This document shows positions 43,905 to 52,270 of a stretch of 64,000 nucleotides of DNA, piece after piece. A program made the position numbers and the translations under genes. Origin of the DNA: Spirosoma terrae (GTDB lineage Bacteria; Bacteroidota; Bacteroidia; Cytophagales; Spirosomataceae); the NCBI RefSeq assembly GCF_010435915.1, contig NZ_JAAFZH010000011.1:62001-126000 (forward strand), written 5' to 3'. The first letter of the stretch is position 1. Each line of letters starts with the position of its first letter. Below the pieces are notes generated by a model. It made no database searches, had not been told where the DNA came from, and was given only the letters and a program-made list of their open reading frames with translations.

Positions 43905-46196
43905 TTAACCGACGGACTGTTCGATGGATCTCTTCACATTGAGAATTGGCTGGAAGACTATCTGGATCTGCACGCCTATAGTCTGACTGATGGTTAGCTG
44001 ACCACCTATCTGCTGGCATAGGCCACGCATCATGGTCATCCCCAGCGTATCGTTGCGGTGAATATCGAATCCAACGGGTAGCCCTACTCCGTCATCGGTA
44101 ATGGTTAGCTGGTAGGTGTGGAGGTCAATCGGGTGGAACAGTACTGTAATTGTGCCTGAGCGTTGTTGCGGAAAGGCATATTTCAACGAGTTGGTTACTG
44201 CTTCGTTGATAATCAGGCCGATGGGGATTGCCTGTGCTACGTCTAGCTGACCAGGAGCCAGTTTGTAGGCGGCCCGAACGGAGGTCTGCTGCGTAAAGGA
44301 TTCAAGTAGATAATCGACGATCTCTTCGATAAATTCGGCCATGTTGATTCGGGCCAGCGAATCCGACTGATATAGTTTCTGGTGAATCAGAGCCATTGCA
44401 TGCACGCGGTTCTGGCTATCTTTTATGGCCATTAGTGCGTTGGGGTCCTGCAGCAAATCGGACTGGGCATTGAGCAGGCTGGAAATGATCTGGAGGTTGT
44501 TTTTTACCCGGTGATGAATCTCCTTCAGCATCCATTCTTTTTCTACCAGCAAATTTTCTTTCTCGTCCAGGATTTGTACGAGAGAGTCGTTTTTTCGATT
44601 GATTTCCAGTTGTTTGGCTTCCAGTAATTGGTTGTTACGTTGTTTAAGCCGGTAACGATTATAGCTGACCCCCAATAGCCCAGCCAGCAGCATTGTTCCG
44701 GCAATACTGCCATTTCGTTGTAAGTCTTTCTCCCGGATACGAGCCTGCTGAAGCTGATTTTGACGAGTCAGGAGCGCAATATCCTGCTCCTTTTTTCGGG
44801 TGTTATACTGAATTTCCAGTGCTGCAATCTGTTTGCCCTTTTTCTCGCTAAAGATCGAGTCGCTTAAGGCTTTGAATTTTTGATAGTGCACGATGGCTGA
44901 CGGATACCGATGTTGAGCGGAATCGATCTTAAACAGCTGCAAATGAACGCTGGGAGTTCCCCGTTTGTAGCCAATTTGCTGGAGCAGGCTCAGCGCCTGA
45001 TTGAGGTAGCTACGGGCCTTATCGTATTGTTGCACAATTCCGTAAAAGGTGCCGATTTTTATATAAGTCGCTATTACCGGCTGACTTACGGGTTTTCCGG
45101 CCTGTAGGGCTACTAACTTTTTGTAGTAGGTTTCAGCTATTGAATAGTGCTTCAGCGCCAGATGACATTCGGCTAACGTAGCATAGGTTGCAAAGTGATC
45201 AGAATTGGTACGTAGTGGATACTGCCGCAAAATCTGCGAATAAAACGCCAGTGCTTTAGCTGGATTGGCATGGGTAATTAGAAGTCCGCACAGATTATTT
45301 GCGATGAAATGAACGATTGGGAGGGCTCCGACTTTAGCAAACAGGGGAATGGCTTTTTGATAGTGAATGATGGCCGTCTGCCACTGCTTTAGTTCGTCGT
45401 AGAGGATTCCCAGATTGAAATGAAAACTACCCAGATAGACACTATCCTGGTTCGCCGTAGCAATTTCCAGCGTTACTAATTCATACTTCAGGGCCTGGTC
45501 GTAATTGGCGAGCCCGTGGTGAATTGAACTGAGCAGATCGTAGGTGTATTGGAGTTGCCGGTAGTGAATAGAGCGATACAAGGCTAAAACCTGAAACAAT
45601 TCCTTTTCGGCCAGCGACCAGTTTCCCTGCTGGGCGTGCATATCAGCAACCGCTTTGAGCATGTAGGCTTGCTTGTCTACGCGGCCAATTTGTTGAAACA
45701 AACGCATGGCTTGCTGATAGCAGCTGATTTTTTTTGGCAGCTCATCCGGTGTTTGCTTGTACAGATTGCCCAAAAAATAACAGATTGCTGCCTGCTCCGT
45801 CAGATTGTTTTGCTCTGTGTAATACGCCAATACGTTACGTAGCTGCGTTTCTGCCTGCTTTCGGTTTCCCTTAATTCCTTCAATGCGGCCCAACAGACAT
45901 TGGCTCCGAATTTGGCCGTCTCTGACATGTAGGTTAGAGCTCAGCAGTTCAGCTTGTTTGCAATAGGCGTAGGCTTTCCCTAAATCGGTGTCTAATTCTT
46001 CGTGACGCGTAATCAAATCACTACTTAAGGCGAGTAACGTATTGATTCGGTTCCTGTCGGGTTGAGTGTGCGTAAGGGATGTCTGTAGGCTATCGACCGA
46101 TTTTGAACGGAGTAACGGATATAATGGCTCTCCGTGCACGGTCGCCTGTATAATAAACAGACCGATCAGTAGTACAGCAAGGCGTGTAAGCATCAT
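43905..46196 (-). CDS. membrane TPR sensor histidine kinase (HisKA_2 type)
   Basis: A 763-residue kinase. Signal/hydrophobic start (about 3-20), then a long extracytoplasmic array of TPR-like repeats (about 60-460), a coiled segment, one transmembrane helix (about 500-517), a second coiled stretch (RLKQRNNQLLEAKQLEINRKNDSL), then HisKA_2 (EIHHRVKNNLQIISSLLNAQ, the His being the phosphorylation site) and a HATPase with NEAVTNSLKYAFP (N box), DDGVGLP (G1) and TLGMTMM (G2). TPR sensors of this form are common in Bacteroidota. No response regulator is adjacent, so it is orphan; the REC-only proteins at 38.6-39.6 kb are candidate partners, unproven. Confidence 0.9.
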   Translation of the reverse strand: MMLTRLAVLLIGLFIIQATVHGEPLYPLLRSKSVDSLQTSLTHTQPDRNRINTLLALSSDLITRHEELDTDLGKAYAYCKQAELLSSNLHVRDGQIRSQCLLGRIEGIKGNRKQAETQLRNVLAYYTEQNNLTEQAAICYFLGNLYKQTPDELPKKISCYQQAMRLFQQIGRVDKQAYMLKAVADMHAQQGNWSLAEKELFQVLALYRSIHYRQLQYTYDLLSSIHHGLANYDQALKYELVTLEIATANQDSVYLGSFHFNLGILYDELKQWQTAIIHYQKAIPLFAKVGALPIVHFIANNLCGLLITHANPAKALAFYSQILRQYPLRTNSDHFATYATLAECHLALKHYSIAETYYKKLVALQAGKPVSQPVIATYIKIGTFYGIVQQYDKARSYLNQALSLLQQIGYKRGTPSVHLQLFKIDSAQHRYPSAIVHYQKFKALSDSIFSEKKGKQIAALEIQYNTRKKEQDIALLTRQNQLQQARIREKDLQRNGSIAGTMLLAGLLGVSYNRYRLKQRNNQLLEAKQLEINRKNDSLVQILDEKENLLVEKEWMLKEIHHRVKNNLQIISSLLNAQSDLLQDPNALMAIKDSQNRVHAMALIHQKLYQSDSLARINMAEFIEEIVDYLLESFTQQTSVRAAYKLAPGQLDVAQAIPIGLIINEAVTNSLKYAFPQQRSGTITVLFHPIDLHTYQLTITDDGVGLPVGFDIHRNDTLGMTMMRGLCQQIGGQLTISQTIGVQIQIVFQPILNVKRSIEQSVG

Positions 46197-46362
46197 CAGG
46201 TACGTTTAACCGTTTCGATTTGTCTGTTGAAATTAACAGAGCTAAATCATATTGATGCTAGTAACGGGCCAACGTACTGTAAAATCATCGATTTATACCG
46301 TTTGTCCGTCAACCACTACGTTTATATCGTACCATCAACGGAATCCCATCGCTTTGTGGCGG

Positions 46363-46429
46363 GAATGCCCGACGTTACGTTCGCTTCATCGATTCTTGGA
46401 ATTTGAAGCGAACGTAACGTCGGGCATTC
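46363..46429. repeat. 26-bp perfect inverted repeat
   Basis: Arms of 26 bases (46363-46388, 46404-46429) are fully complementary; the 15-base centre contains a further short stem, ATTC-TTG-GAAT. It lies 43 bases after the stop of the minus-strand oxidoreductase gene (46472) and 167 bases before the histidine kinase start, in a 275-base intergenic region otherwise without a gene. No T-tract follows the hairpin in either direction, so it is not a plain terminator. Confidence 0.85.
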
Positions 46430-46471
46430 AGGTATAGGATAAGGATGCTTGCTACAATGCTAGGGTAGTAG

Positions 46472-47443
46472 CTAGGACATCGTGATTACTAGCCGCTTAC
46501 CAGGAGCGATTTCCTGTTGCCAGGCGGCAGATACATCCGATAATGGTCTAGCTTCGGTTTCTAATTTCAGCGATCCCGCTGCCGCCAGTCGAAACAGTTC
46601 GGGCAGAATATCTGAGTTCATCTGCTGATATGCAGTTGCTGGTAAGCTTCCCAGGCCCGATCCCAGTATTTCAATGGCCGAACTACGCAGGCTTCCCGAC
46701 GAGAGGCTGATGGTTTCGCCAGCCATACTGCCAACAGTCACAATCCGGACTGGGTGGGTAAACCGGCCAATGCCACCGCCCATCAGCGCCTTTAGTATTA
46801 TTTCTATGGGGTGCCCCCATAGGTAATCAATCACTACGTCGATGGGCGTGGATGCGTGAACTGCTTTCAGTTGTTTACCAATAGTTTCGTCGTCTTGGCG
46901 GAGTGAAATAATAGCATCGGCTCCCAGCGTTTTCAACTTTTCCAGCGACTCTGCATTACGTCCCGTAACAATAATCCGGCTGGCTCCGTAATAGCGAGCC
47001 AGTTGAACGGCTAGTTGGCCCGTTACGCCGGTAGCTCCGTTAATCAGTACGACCATTCCAGCTTTCAACTGGGCACGGTGGAGCAGGGCAAGGGCCGCGC
47101 CCATGACCGCATTGGGTAGCGCGGCTGCCGTTACGTCGGACAGACCGTCGGGAATGGGTACGAGATTGGCCGGTAAAACCAGTGCTTTTTCGGCCACCAT
47201 ACCCGTAATACCTGTTGTGTATACCCGCCTGCCATCTTCTAACTGACCAACACCGTCGATACCGACAACGGTTGGCAGTTGTTCATGACTGGCATAGTGT
47301 CGGCCACTGGCCCGAATTTTGTCGAGATTTTTGATCGCTGCAGCCTTTACATGAATCAGAAGCTGGCCTTCTTGTGGAACTGGATCGGGGAATTCTTCAA
47401 AGCGGGGTACTTCCCCCAGTTGATGTAAGACGGCAGCTTTCAT
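46472..47443 (-). CDS. zinc-type alcohol dehydrogenase-like / quinone oxidoreductase
   Basis: A 323-residue medium-chain dehydrogenase/reductase. N-terminal GroES-like part (AAVLHQLGEVPRFEEFPDPVPQEGQLLIHVKAAAIKNLDKIRASG), then a Rossmann domain with GATGVTGQLAVQLARYYGASRIIVTGR, the NADPH site. It lacks the zinc-binding cysteines of alcohol dehydrogenases, so it belongs to the quinone-oxidoreductase-like branch, which reduces quinones or enones with NADPH. Cytoplasmic. It stands alone, on the same strand as, and downstream of, the PoxB-like gene, with 146 bases between. Confidence 0.85.
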   Translation of the reverse strand: MKAAVLHQLGEVPRFEEFPDPVPQEGQLLIHVKAAAIKNLDKIRASGRHYASHEQLPTVVGIDGVGQLEDGRRVYTTGITGMVAEKALVLPANLVPIPDGLSDVTAAALPNAVMGAALALLHRAQLKAGMVVLINGATGVTGQLAVQLARYYGASRIIVTGRNAESLEKLKTLGADAIISLRQDDETIGKQLKAVHASTPIDVVIDYLWGHPIEIILKALMGGGIGRFTHPVRIVTVGSMAGETISLSSGSLRSSAIEILGSGLGSLPATAYQQMNSDILPELFRLAAAGSLKLETEARPLSDVSAAWQQEIAPGKRLVITMS

Positions 47444-47589
47444 ACAGATTCTGTTTAGTAGTTATACCCCGAAACTACCACGATTTGCGAGGTTTTGGAA
47501 ACGTTGAGCGGTGTCATTGGTCAGGAGGCAGCTGATGTTGGCAATGTGTTGACCAATGAAGGGTATTCTAGTTTAGTTGTTGGCGCTGT

Positions 47590-49320
47590 TTAGAGTATAT
47601 CTGATAAATGCTTGTAATTAGCTTTCACGGTTTCCAGTACGTCGTCCATCCGTCCTCCCAAAATCATTTTGCTCATGGTTAATGTGTACCCTTTAACCTG
47701 GTTCCATTCTATGCGGGGTGGCATGGCTAAAGAGGCTGGATTGGTAAAGACATTGACCAGTACTGGCCCATCGTGAGTAAAGGCATCCGTAAGCGCTGAT
47801 TGTAGTTCGTGAGGTTCCCGCACCGTCAGACCCCGGAAGCCCATTGCCTGGGCAACTAGGGCAAAATCGGGATTTACCATGTCAGTTTCGTTATCGGGGA
47901 GGCCCTGTACGTCCATTTCCAACTTTACCATACCTAGAGCCCGGTTATTGAATACAATCAGTTTAATGGGCAATTTGTACTGCTGAATGGTGGCGAGGTC
48001 GCCCAACAGCATAGAAAGACCACCATCGCCACAGAACGCAACTACCTGGCGTTTCGGATAGCAGAGCGAAGCGCCAATGGCCATAGGCATAGCATTTGCC
48101 ATCGAGCCGTGATTAAACGATCCCAGCATCCGGCGCTGGCCCGTTGCCTGTATATAGCGGGCACCCCATACGCAGCACATCCCCGTGTCGACCGTAAAAA
48201 TCGCGTCCTGGTCGGCTAACGTATCAATGGTAGCGGCTACAAACTCCGGACTGAGCCGATCCGTACTACCAGGGTCCTGCACGTAGGTATGTAAATGTTT
48301 TTTTACTGTTTCGTACAGACTTAACTGGGCGTTTAGAAAGCTGCTATCCGTTTTTTGTTTAATCAGCGGTAACAGAGCTTGTAACGTATCACCGATTTTA
48401 CCACAAAGTCCTAAGTCCAGTTTGGCACGGCGCCCCAGTCGTTCCGGCTTTTCGTCAATCTGGATAATTTTGTTTTTGGTAGGTAGAAACGGAGTGTAGG
48501 GGAAATCTGTCCCTAACAAGAGAACGACGTCGGCTTCATGCATACTGTGATAGGCCGACGGTAAACCAAGCAGGCCGGTCATGCCTACTTCGTTAGGATT
48601 GTTGTATTGGATACCCATTTTGGCCCTAAATGAATAGCCAACGGGAGCCTGCAGGCGCTGGGCTAGCTCAACAACGTCGTCGTGGGCTTCAGTGGCCCCA
48701 ATTCCGCAGTAGATCGTAATTTTCTGCCCTGCATTCAGGAGAGTGGCTAGCTGTTCCAGATCTGGGTCGCTGGGACGCATCACCACTGTGTTGCGGTAGT
48801 TGTGGCTAGCTCCCGGACCTTTTTCGGCTGTCATCGCTGCTACGTCACCCGGCAACCCCAATACGGCCACGTCTTTTGTATGAATAGCGTGTTGTATCGC
48901 CATCTGCATCATACGAGTCGCCTGAACGGGTGTTGTGGCTATCTGATTGTAGCTGCTGCAGTCGTCGAACAGCCGGATGGTGTTAGTCGATTGAAAATAG
49001 TCAGAACCGAACTCTGGTGTATCAATAGTTGACGCAATCGCCAGAACGGGTACCCCAGACCGGTGTGCATCGTAGAGCCCATTGATTAAATGGACGTGTC
49101 CGGGGCCACAACTTCCAGCGCAAACGGCCAGCCCTTCCAGTTCGGCCTCGGCTGCTGCGGCATAAGCGCCCACTTCTTCATGCCGTACATGAATCCACCG
49201 GATCTGACCATTGCGCCGGATGGCGTCGTTCAGTTCGTTGAGGCTATCGCCTGCTACGGCATAAATTCGTTTTACGCCGTTCTGCACCAGCATTTGTACT
49301 AACTGATCCGCTACTTTCAT
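47590..49320 (-). CDS. poxB: thiamine-diphosphate-dependent pyruvate oxidase/dehydrogenase (PoxB-like)
   Basis: A 576-residue ThDP enzyme of the acetolactate-synthase/pyruvate-oxidase superfamily. N-terminal domain with catalytic Glu in WIHVRHEEVGAYAAAAEAELEG, central FAD-type domain, and C-terminal ThDP-binding GDGGLSMLLGDLATIQQYKLPIKLIVFNN. It resembles E. coli PoxB, a peripheral membrane enzyme converting pyruvate to acetate and CO2 with electrons passed to quinone, but oxidases yielding acetyl phosphate and H2O2 have the same layout. It follows dps by 45 bases on the same strand, so the two are co-transcribed; in E. coli both dps and poxB are stationary-phase genes, which fits stress-related regulation. 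Confidence 0.85.
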   Translation of the reverse strand: MKVADQLVQMLVQNGVKRIYAVAGDSLNELNDAIRRNGQIRWIHVRHEEVGAYAAAAEAELEGLAVCAGSCGPGHVHLINGLYDAHRSGVPVLAIASTIDTPEFGSDYFQSTNTIRLFDDCSSYNQIATTPVQATRMMQMAIQHAIHTKDVAVLGLPGDVAAMTAEKGPGASHNYRNTVVMRPSDPDLEQLATLLNAGQKITIYCGIGATEAHDDVVELAQRLQAPVGYSFRAKMGIQYNNPNEVGMTGLLGLPSAYHSMHEADVVLLLGTDFPYTPFLPTKNKIIQIDEKPERLGRRAKLDLGLCGKIGDTLQALLPLIKQKTDSSFLNAQLSLYETVKKHLHTYVQDPGSTDRLSPEFVAATIDTLADQDAIFTVDTGMCCVWGARYIQATGQRRMLGSFNHGSMANAMPMAIGASLCYPKRQVVAFCGDGGLSMLLGDLATIQQYKLPIKLIVFNNRALGMVKLEMDVQGLPDNETDMVNPDFALVAQAMGFRGLTVREPHELQSALTDAFTHDGPVLVNVFTNPASLAMPPRIEWNQVKGYTLTMSKMILGGRMDDVLETVKANYKHLSDIL

Positions 49321-49365
49321 ACTAACAGGTTTGTTTCGTTCTACACCGATGAAGGTCAGGATTCT

Positions 49366-49839
49366 TTACTTTAGGTGGGCACGTAGCATCCAGGCTATTT
49401 TTTCATGCGTTTCCATCAGGCCCGTTACGTAGTCGCTTGTACCGGCGTCTTTGTGGGCATCCTGAAATTCGCTAATGGTTCCCCGGATAAATTCGATAAT
49501 GCTTTCGTGATCGCTCAATAATTGTTTTATCAGGCTACGACTATCATTGCCACCCTCGTTTTGCTCAGTCAGATGGGTGAGCTGGAGAAAATTTTTCAGT
49601 GTTGCCGGAGCGTAATGATCCAGTTGCCGAATCCGTTCGGCGACGCCATCGACAATCTCAGCGGATTGGTTATACAGTTCCTCAAAATAGACGTGGACGG
49701 AATGAAAATCCATGCCTTCCAGATTCCAGTGTGCATTCAGTGTTTTGGTGTAGAGTACGAATTCGTCGGCCAGCAGTTTGGACAATTCGTGGGCGACAAC
49801 TTCGCGGTTTTCAGGTGAGATGCCAATGATAGTTTGCAT
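49366..49839 (-). CDS. dps: Dps-family DNA-binding ferritin-like protein
   Basis: A 157-residue Dps/ferritin-like protein. The ferroxidase motif LNAHWNLEGMDFHSVHVYFEELYNQSAEIVDGVAERIRQL contains the His, Asp and Glu ligands of the inter-subunit site. Dps forms dodecamers that store iron using hydrogen peroxide and protects DNA during stress; the basic N-terminal tail of E. coli Dps is lacking, so DNA binding is uncertain. The ATG at 49839 fits the family. Upstream are two near-identical 15-base direct repeats, possible regulator sites. Followed by the PoxB-like gene in the same operon. Confidence 0.93.
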   Translation of the reverse strand: MQTIIGISPENREVVAHELSKLLADEFVLYTKTLNAHWNLEGMDFHSVHVYFEELYNQSAEIVDGVAERIRQLDHYAPATLKNFLQLTHLTEQNEGGNDSRSLIKQLLSDHESIIEFIRGTISEFQDAHKDAGTSDYVTGLMETHEKIAWMLRAHLK

Positions 49840-49851
49840 AATATGGGTTTT

Positions 49852-49898
49852 AATTAGCGGGGGATGTACTTATATCTGGACAAAATTGGCGGGGGATG
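49852..49898. repeat. tandem 15-base direct repeat upstream of dps
   Basis: AATTAGCGGGGGATG (49852-49866) and AATTGGCGGGGGATG (49884-49898) differ at one base and are 32 bases apart start to start, about three helical turns. They lie 13-59 bases upstream of the dps start on the complementary strand, so a regulator or promoter role is plausible. Confidence 0.55.
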
Positions 49899-50029
49899 AT
49901 TTCTTAACAGCGGTAGAAATCCCGGAAAATGCGGTAATAACTGACGTTTTTCCTGCTGGTAGCTACTATCTGTATGGCTTCTTATTGGATCTATCTGAAA
50001 AGCAACGAATACTAGGATAAAAAAGGATT

Positions 50030-50067
50030 ATCGTAATATTGCGATTTGATTTTTTCTAGTACCTTTG
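50030..50067 (+). promoter_or_regulatory. arsR promoter with ArsR-type operator
   Basis: ATCGTAATATTGCGAT (50030-50045) is a 16-base near-palindrome (one mismatched pair) and a likely ArsR operator; a close copy precedes arsM. It overlaps TTG (50039-50041), spaced 18 bases from a perfect -7 element TACCTTTG (50060-50067). Repressor bound here would block the promoter. The -7 element ends 4 bases before the arsR ATG, so the transcript probably has almost no leader. Confidence 0.72.
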
Positions 50068-50071
50068 CCGC

Positions 50072-50401
50072 ATGGGTGTAACGAAGACCGAAATATTTAC
50101 TGAGGAGCAAAACCGCATCGCTGATTTGGCTAAAGCCTTTGCGCATCCGGCACGTGTGGCCATTTTACAATTGCTGGCACAGAAGAAAGCCTGCGTTTGT
50201 GGCGACTTAGTAGACGAGTTACCATTGGCTCAGGCAACCGTTTCCCAGCATTTGAAGGAACTGAAACGCATCGGCATTATTCAGGGAGAAATCAATCCGC
50301 CCCGCGTCTGCTATTGCATCAATGAACCCGTGTGGGAAGAAGCCCGCCAGGCCTTTGGCTCGCTGTTTGACATATATGTAAAGGCCGCTGCCTGTTGTTA
50401 A
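50072..50401 (+). CDS. arsR: ArsR-family arsenite-responsive repressor
   Basis: A 109-residue winged-helix repressor. Recognition helix region AQATVSQHLKELKRIGIIQG is typical. Cys41 and Cys43 (KACVCGDL) correspond to the arsenite-sensing cysteines of ArsR, supplemented by PRVCYC and the C-terminal ACC. As(III) binding releases it from DNA. It heads the operon, with arsM, arsC, arsN2 and acr3 following. Its end overlaps the left arm of a terminator, so much transcription may stop after arsR. The ATG at 50072 matches the family N-terminus MG(V/I)TKTEIF. Confidence 0.93.
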   Translation: MGVTKTEIFTEEQNRIADLAKAFAHPARVAILQLLAQKKACVCGDLVDELPLAQATVSQHLKELKRIGIIQGEINPPRVCYCINEPVWEEARQAFGSLFDIYVKAAACC

Positions 50402-50418
50402 ATCAGCGGCTTTTTTTT
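50384..50418 (+). terminator. internal terminator after arsR
   Basis: A 7-bp stem, GCCGCTG with CAGCGGC, a 13-base loop and then eight T (50411-50418). The left arm lies in the last codons of arsR. It separates arsR from the rest of the operon. Confidence 0.82.
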
Positions 50419-50428
50419 ATTTATATTA

Positions 50429-50444
50429 ATCGTAATATTACATT
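50429..50444 (+). promoter_or_regulatory. second ArsR-type operator, upstream of arsM
   Basis: ATCGTAATATTACATT shares its first 11 bases with the arsR operator (ATCGTAATATT) and is an imperfect palindrome. It lies between the arsR terminator and the arsM start, consistent with separate regulation of arsM and the genes downstream. A -7 element is not obvious. Confidence 0.65.
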
Positions 50445-50462
50445 AAACCAATAGAGGTACTT

Positions 50463-51353
50463 ATGGAAACTGCCGAACAGATTAAGGAAAACGTACGCCT
50501 GAAATATGGTGCAATTGCTCAACAAGTGGACGTTAATTCAGTGGGGAGCAGTAGTTGCTGTGGGCCTACTTCCTGTTGCGACCAATCCAGGCCGGGAGCC
50601 GAGATTGGTGAGAATGTGCCGATTGTGATGGCTCAGGATTACCACGAGCTGAACGGTTATGTGTCCGAGGCTGATTTAGGGTTAGGCTGTGGACTGCCTA
50701 CTCAACTTGCGCAGATCAAAACAGGGGATACGGTGGTGGACCTGGGTTCAGGAGCTGGTAATGATTGTTTTGTGGCCCGTGCTCAAACCGGTGAAACGGG
50801 TCGTGTTATTGGTCTGGATATGACTCCAGCTATGATCGATCGTGCTCGCCGGAATGCCAAAGCTTTGGACTTTACCAATGTTGAATTTGTGTATGGCGAT
50901 ATTGAGGACATGCCCTTGCCGGAAAATTTGGCCGATGTTGTGGTAAGTAATTGTGTGATGAATCTGGTACCCAACAAGCAAAAAGCCTTTGCTGAAACCT
51001 TTCGTATTCTAAAGCCAGGAGGGCATTTTAGTATTTCCGATATTGTGTTGAAGGGAGATTTGCCTGCTGGCTTGCAGCAAAATGTTGAACTGTATGTGGG
51101 CTGCGTATCGGGTGCGATTCAGAAGGAAGCCTATATACAGCTCGTTAATGAGAACGGCTTTACCGACATTCAGGTGCAGAATGAGCGGGAAATCAACGTA
51201 CCCGACTCGGTGCTGCAAAATTACTTGTCGGCCGAGGAAATCGCTACGTATCGTCAGCCAGACCGAGGCATCTACAGTGTAACCATCTTCGCTCGCAAAC
51301 CTATTCGATTTACTGATATGAACCCGGCCGCTACGACCTACGGCGGTAATTAG
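50463..51353 (+). CDS. arsM: arsenite methyltransferase ArsM
   Basis: A 296-residue SAM-dependent methyltransferase. SAM motif VVDLGSGAGNDCFVAR, and cysteines typical of As(III) binding: a Cys-rich segment SSSCCGPTSCC near residue 29, GCGLPTQLA, SNCVMNL and YVGCVSGA. ArsM methylates arsenite to volatile or less retained methylarsenicals in the cytoplasm. The C-terminal part matches the ArsM family and lacks an additional domain. It follows arsR by 61 bases, behind a terminator and a second operator copy. Confidence 0.92.
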   Translation: METAEQIKENVRLKYGAIAQQVDVNSVGSSSCCGPTSCCDQSRPGAEIGENVPIVMAQDYHELNGYVSEADLGLGCGLPTQLAQIKTGDTVVDLGSGAGNDCFVARAQTGETGRVIGLDMTPAMIDRARRNAKALDFTNVEFVYGDIEDMPLPENLADVVVSNCVMNLVPNKQKAFAETFRILKPGGHFSISDIVLKGDLPAGLQQNVELYVGCVSGAIQKEAYIQLVNENGFTDIQVQNEREINVPDSVLQNYLSAEEIATYRQPDRGIYSVTIFARKPIRFTDMNPAATTYGGN

Positions 51354-51377
51354 TCAATCCATAAAGTCTCTATTGCT

Positions 51378-51818
51378 ATGAAACGAATTCTAGTTCTTTG
51401 CACGGGTAATTCTGCCCGCTCGCAGATGGCCGAAGGCTATTTGCAGACATTTGCCGGTAACCGCGCCGAAGTTCTTAGCGCCGGTGTGGCTCCCCACGGT
51501 GTTAACCCGTTGTCCATTCAGGTAATGGCCGAAGATGGGATTGATATTTCGCATCACACCTCGAATCATGTAGATGAGTATATCGCCATCCCATTTGATT
51601 ATGTCATTACGGTGTGTGATAATGCCCGCGAGCAATGCCCGCTTTTTCCGTCAAGTGCTGAAAAGATTCATCATAGCTTTCCTGATCCGGGCATTGCTTC
51701 GCCGGATGATCACCCCAATATCGACGCGCTATCTTCGTTTCGTCAAGTGCGCGACCTGATTAAGGCATATAGCTTGTCATTTATTGACAGTCACATAGGT
51801 GAGCCTATCTTGAAATAA
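51378..51818 (+). CDS. arsC: arsenate reductase, LMW-phosphatase type (thioredoxin-linked)
   Basis: A 146-residue enzyme with the phosphatase-type P-loop Cys8-TGNSA-Arg14 and the redox pair Cys80 and Cys87 (VCDNAREQC). The 72 and 7 residue spacings match the Cys10/Cys82/Cys89 triad of thioredoxin-coupled ArsC of Gram-positive type. It reduces arsenate to arsenite for methylation or export. It follows arsM by 24 bases and precedes arsN2 by 2 bases. Confidence 0.93.
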   Translation: MKRILVLCTGNSARSQMAEGYLQTFAGNRAEVLSAGVAPHGVNPLSIQVMAEDGIDISHHTSNHVDEYIAIPFDYVITVCDNAREQCPLFPSSAEKIHHSFPDPGIASPDDHPNIDALSSFRQVRDLIKAYSLSFIDSHIGEPILK

Positions 51819-51820
51819 CC

Positions 51821-52270
51821 ATGGCTATTCACATCGAAAGAGCCCGGCCAGATGAGATAGAAGCTGTGCTGGCTTTGCTAAGGCAAAACAAGTTGCCCGT
51901 CGAGGATCTGCCAGCGGGCCTGCCTGATTTCCTCATTGCCAGAGATGAGGGGACTTCCGTGGGTGTTGCTGGTCTGGAATCGTTTGAGTCAGTAGGGTTA
52001 CTACGTTCAGTAGCCATTGATCGTACCTACTGGAATAAGGGAATAGGAGCTCAACTAATCAACCAATTATTAGCGCTTGCCGATGCATCGCATCTGCAGG
52101 AGGTTTATCTGATTACCAACACCGCCGAAGGATATTTTACCCGATATGGTTTCGTTTCAGTTAGCCGGGAAACGGTGCCCGAAGTTATCCGGCTAACTCC
52201 GCAATTTAGCGGCCTTTGCCCATCATCGGCGATTGTTATGAAACGCAGTATTTTAACCCCTGTTCCATGA
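51821..52270 (+). CDS. arsN2: GNAT acetyltransferase ArsN2
   Basis: A 149-residue GNAT-fold protein with the acetyl-CoA site in RSVAIDRTYWNKGIGAQLINQLL and the YLITNTAEGYFTRYGFVSVSRETVPEVIR end that recurs in ArsN2-type proteins of arsenic operons. The substrate may be an arsenical or an amine; the role in resistance is inferred from context. It starts 2 bases after arsC, and its stop overlaps the start of acr3 (ATGA), so translation is coupled. Confidence 0.87.
   Translation: MAIHIERARPDEIEAVLALLRQNKLPVEDLPAGLPDFLIARDEGTSVGVAGLESFESVGLLRSVAIDRTYWNKGIGAQLINQLLALADASHLQEVYLITNTAEGYFTRYGFVSVSRETVPEVIRLTPQFSGLCPSSAIVMKRSILTPVP

Noticed and set aside
49778..50020. 80-codon plus-strand frame
   Set aside because: Overlaps the dps gene in antisense and the dps/arsR regulatory region.
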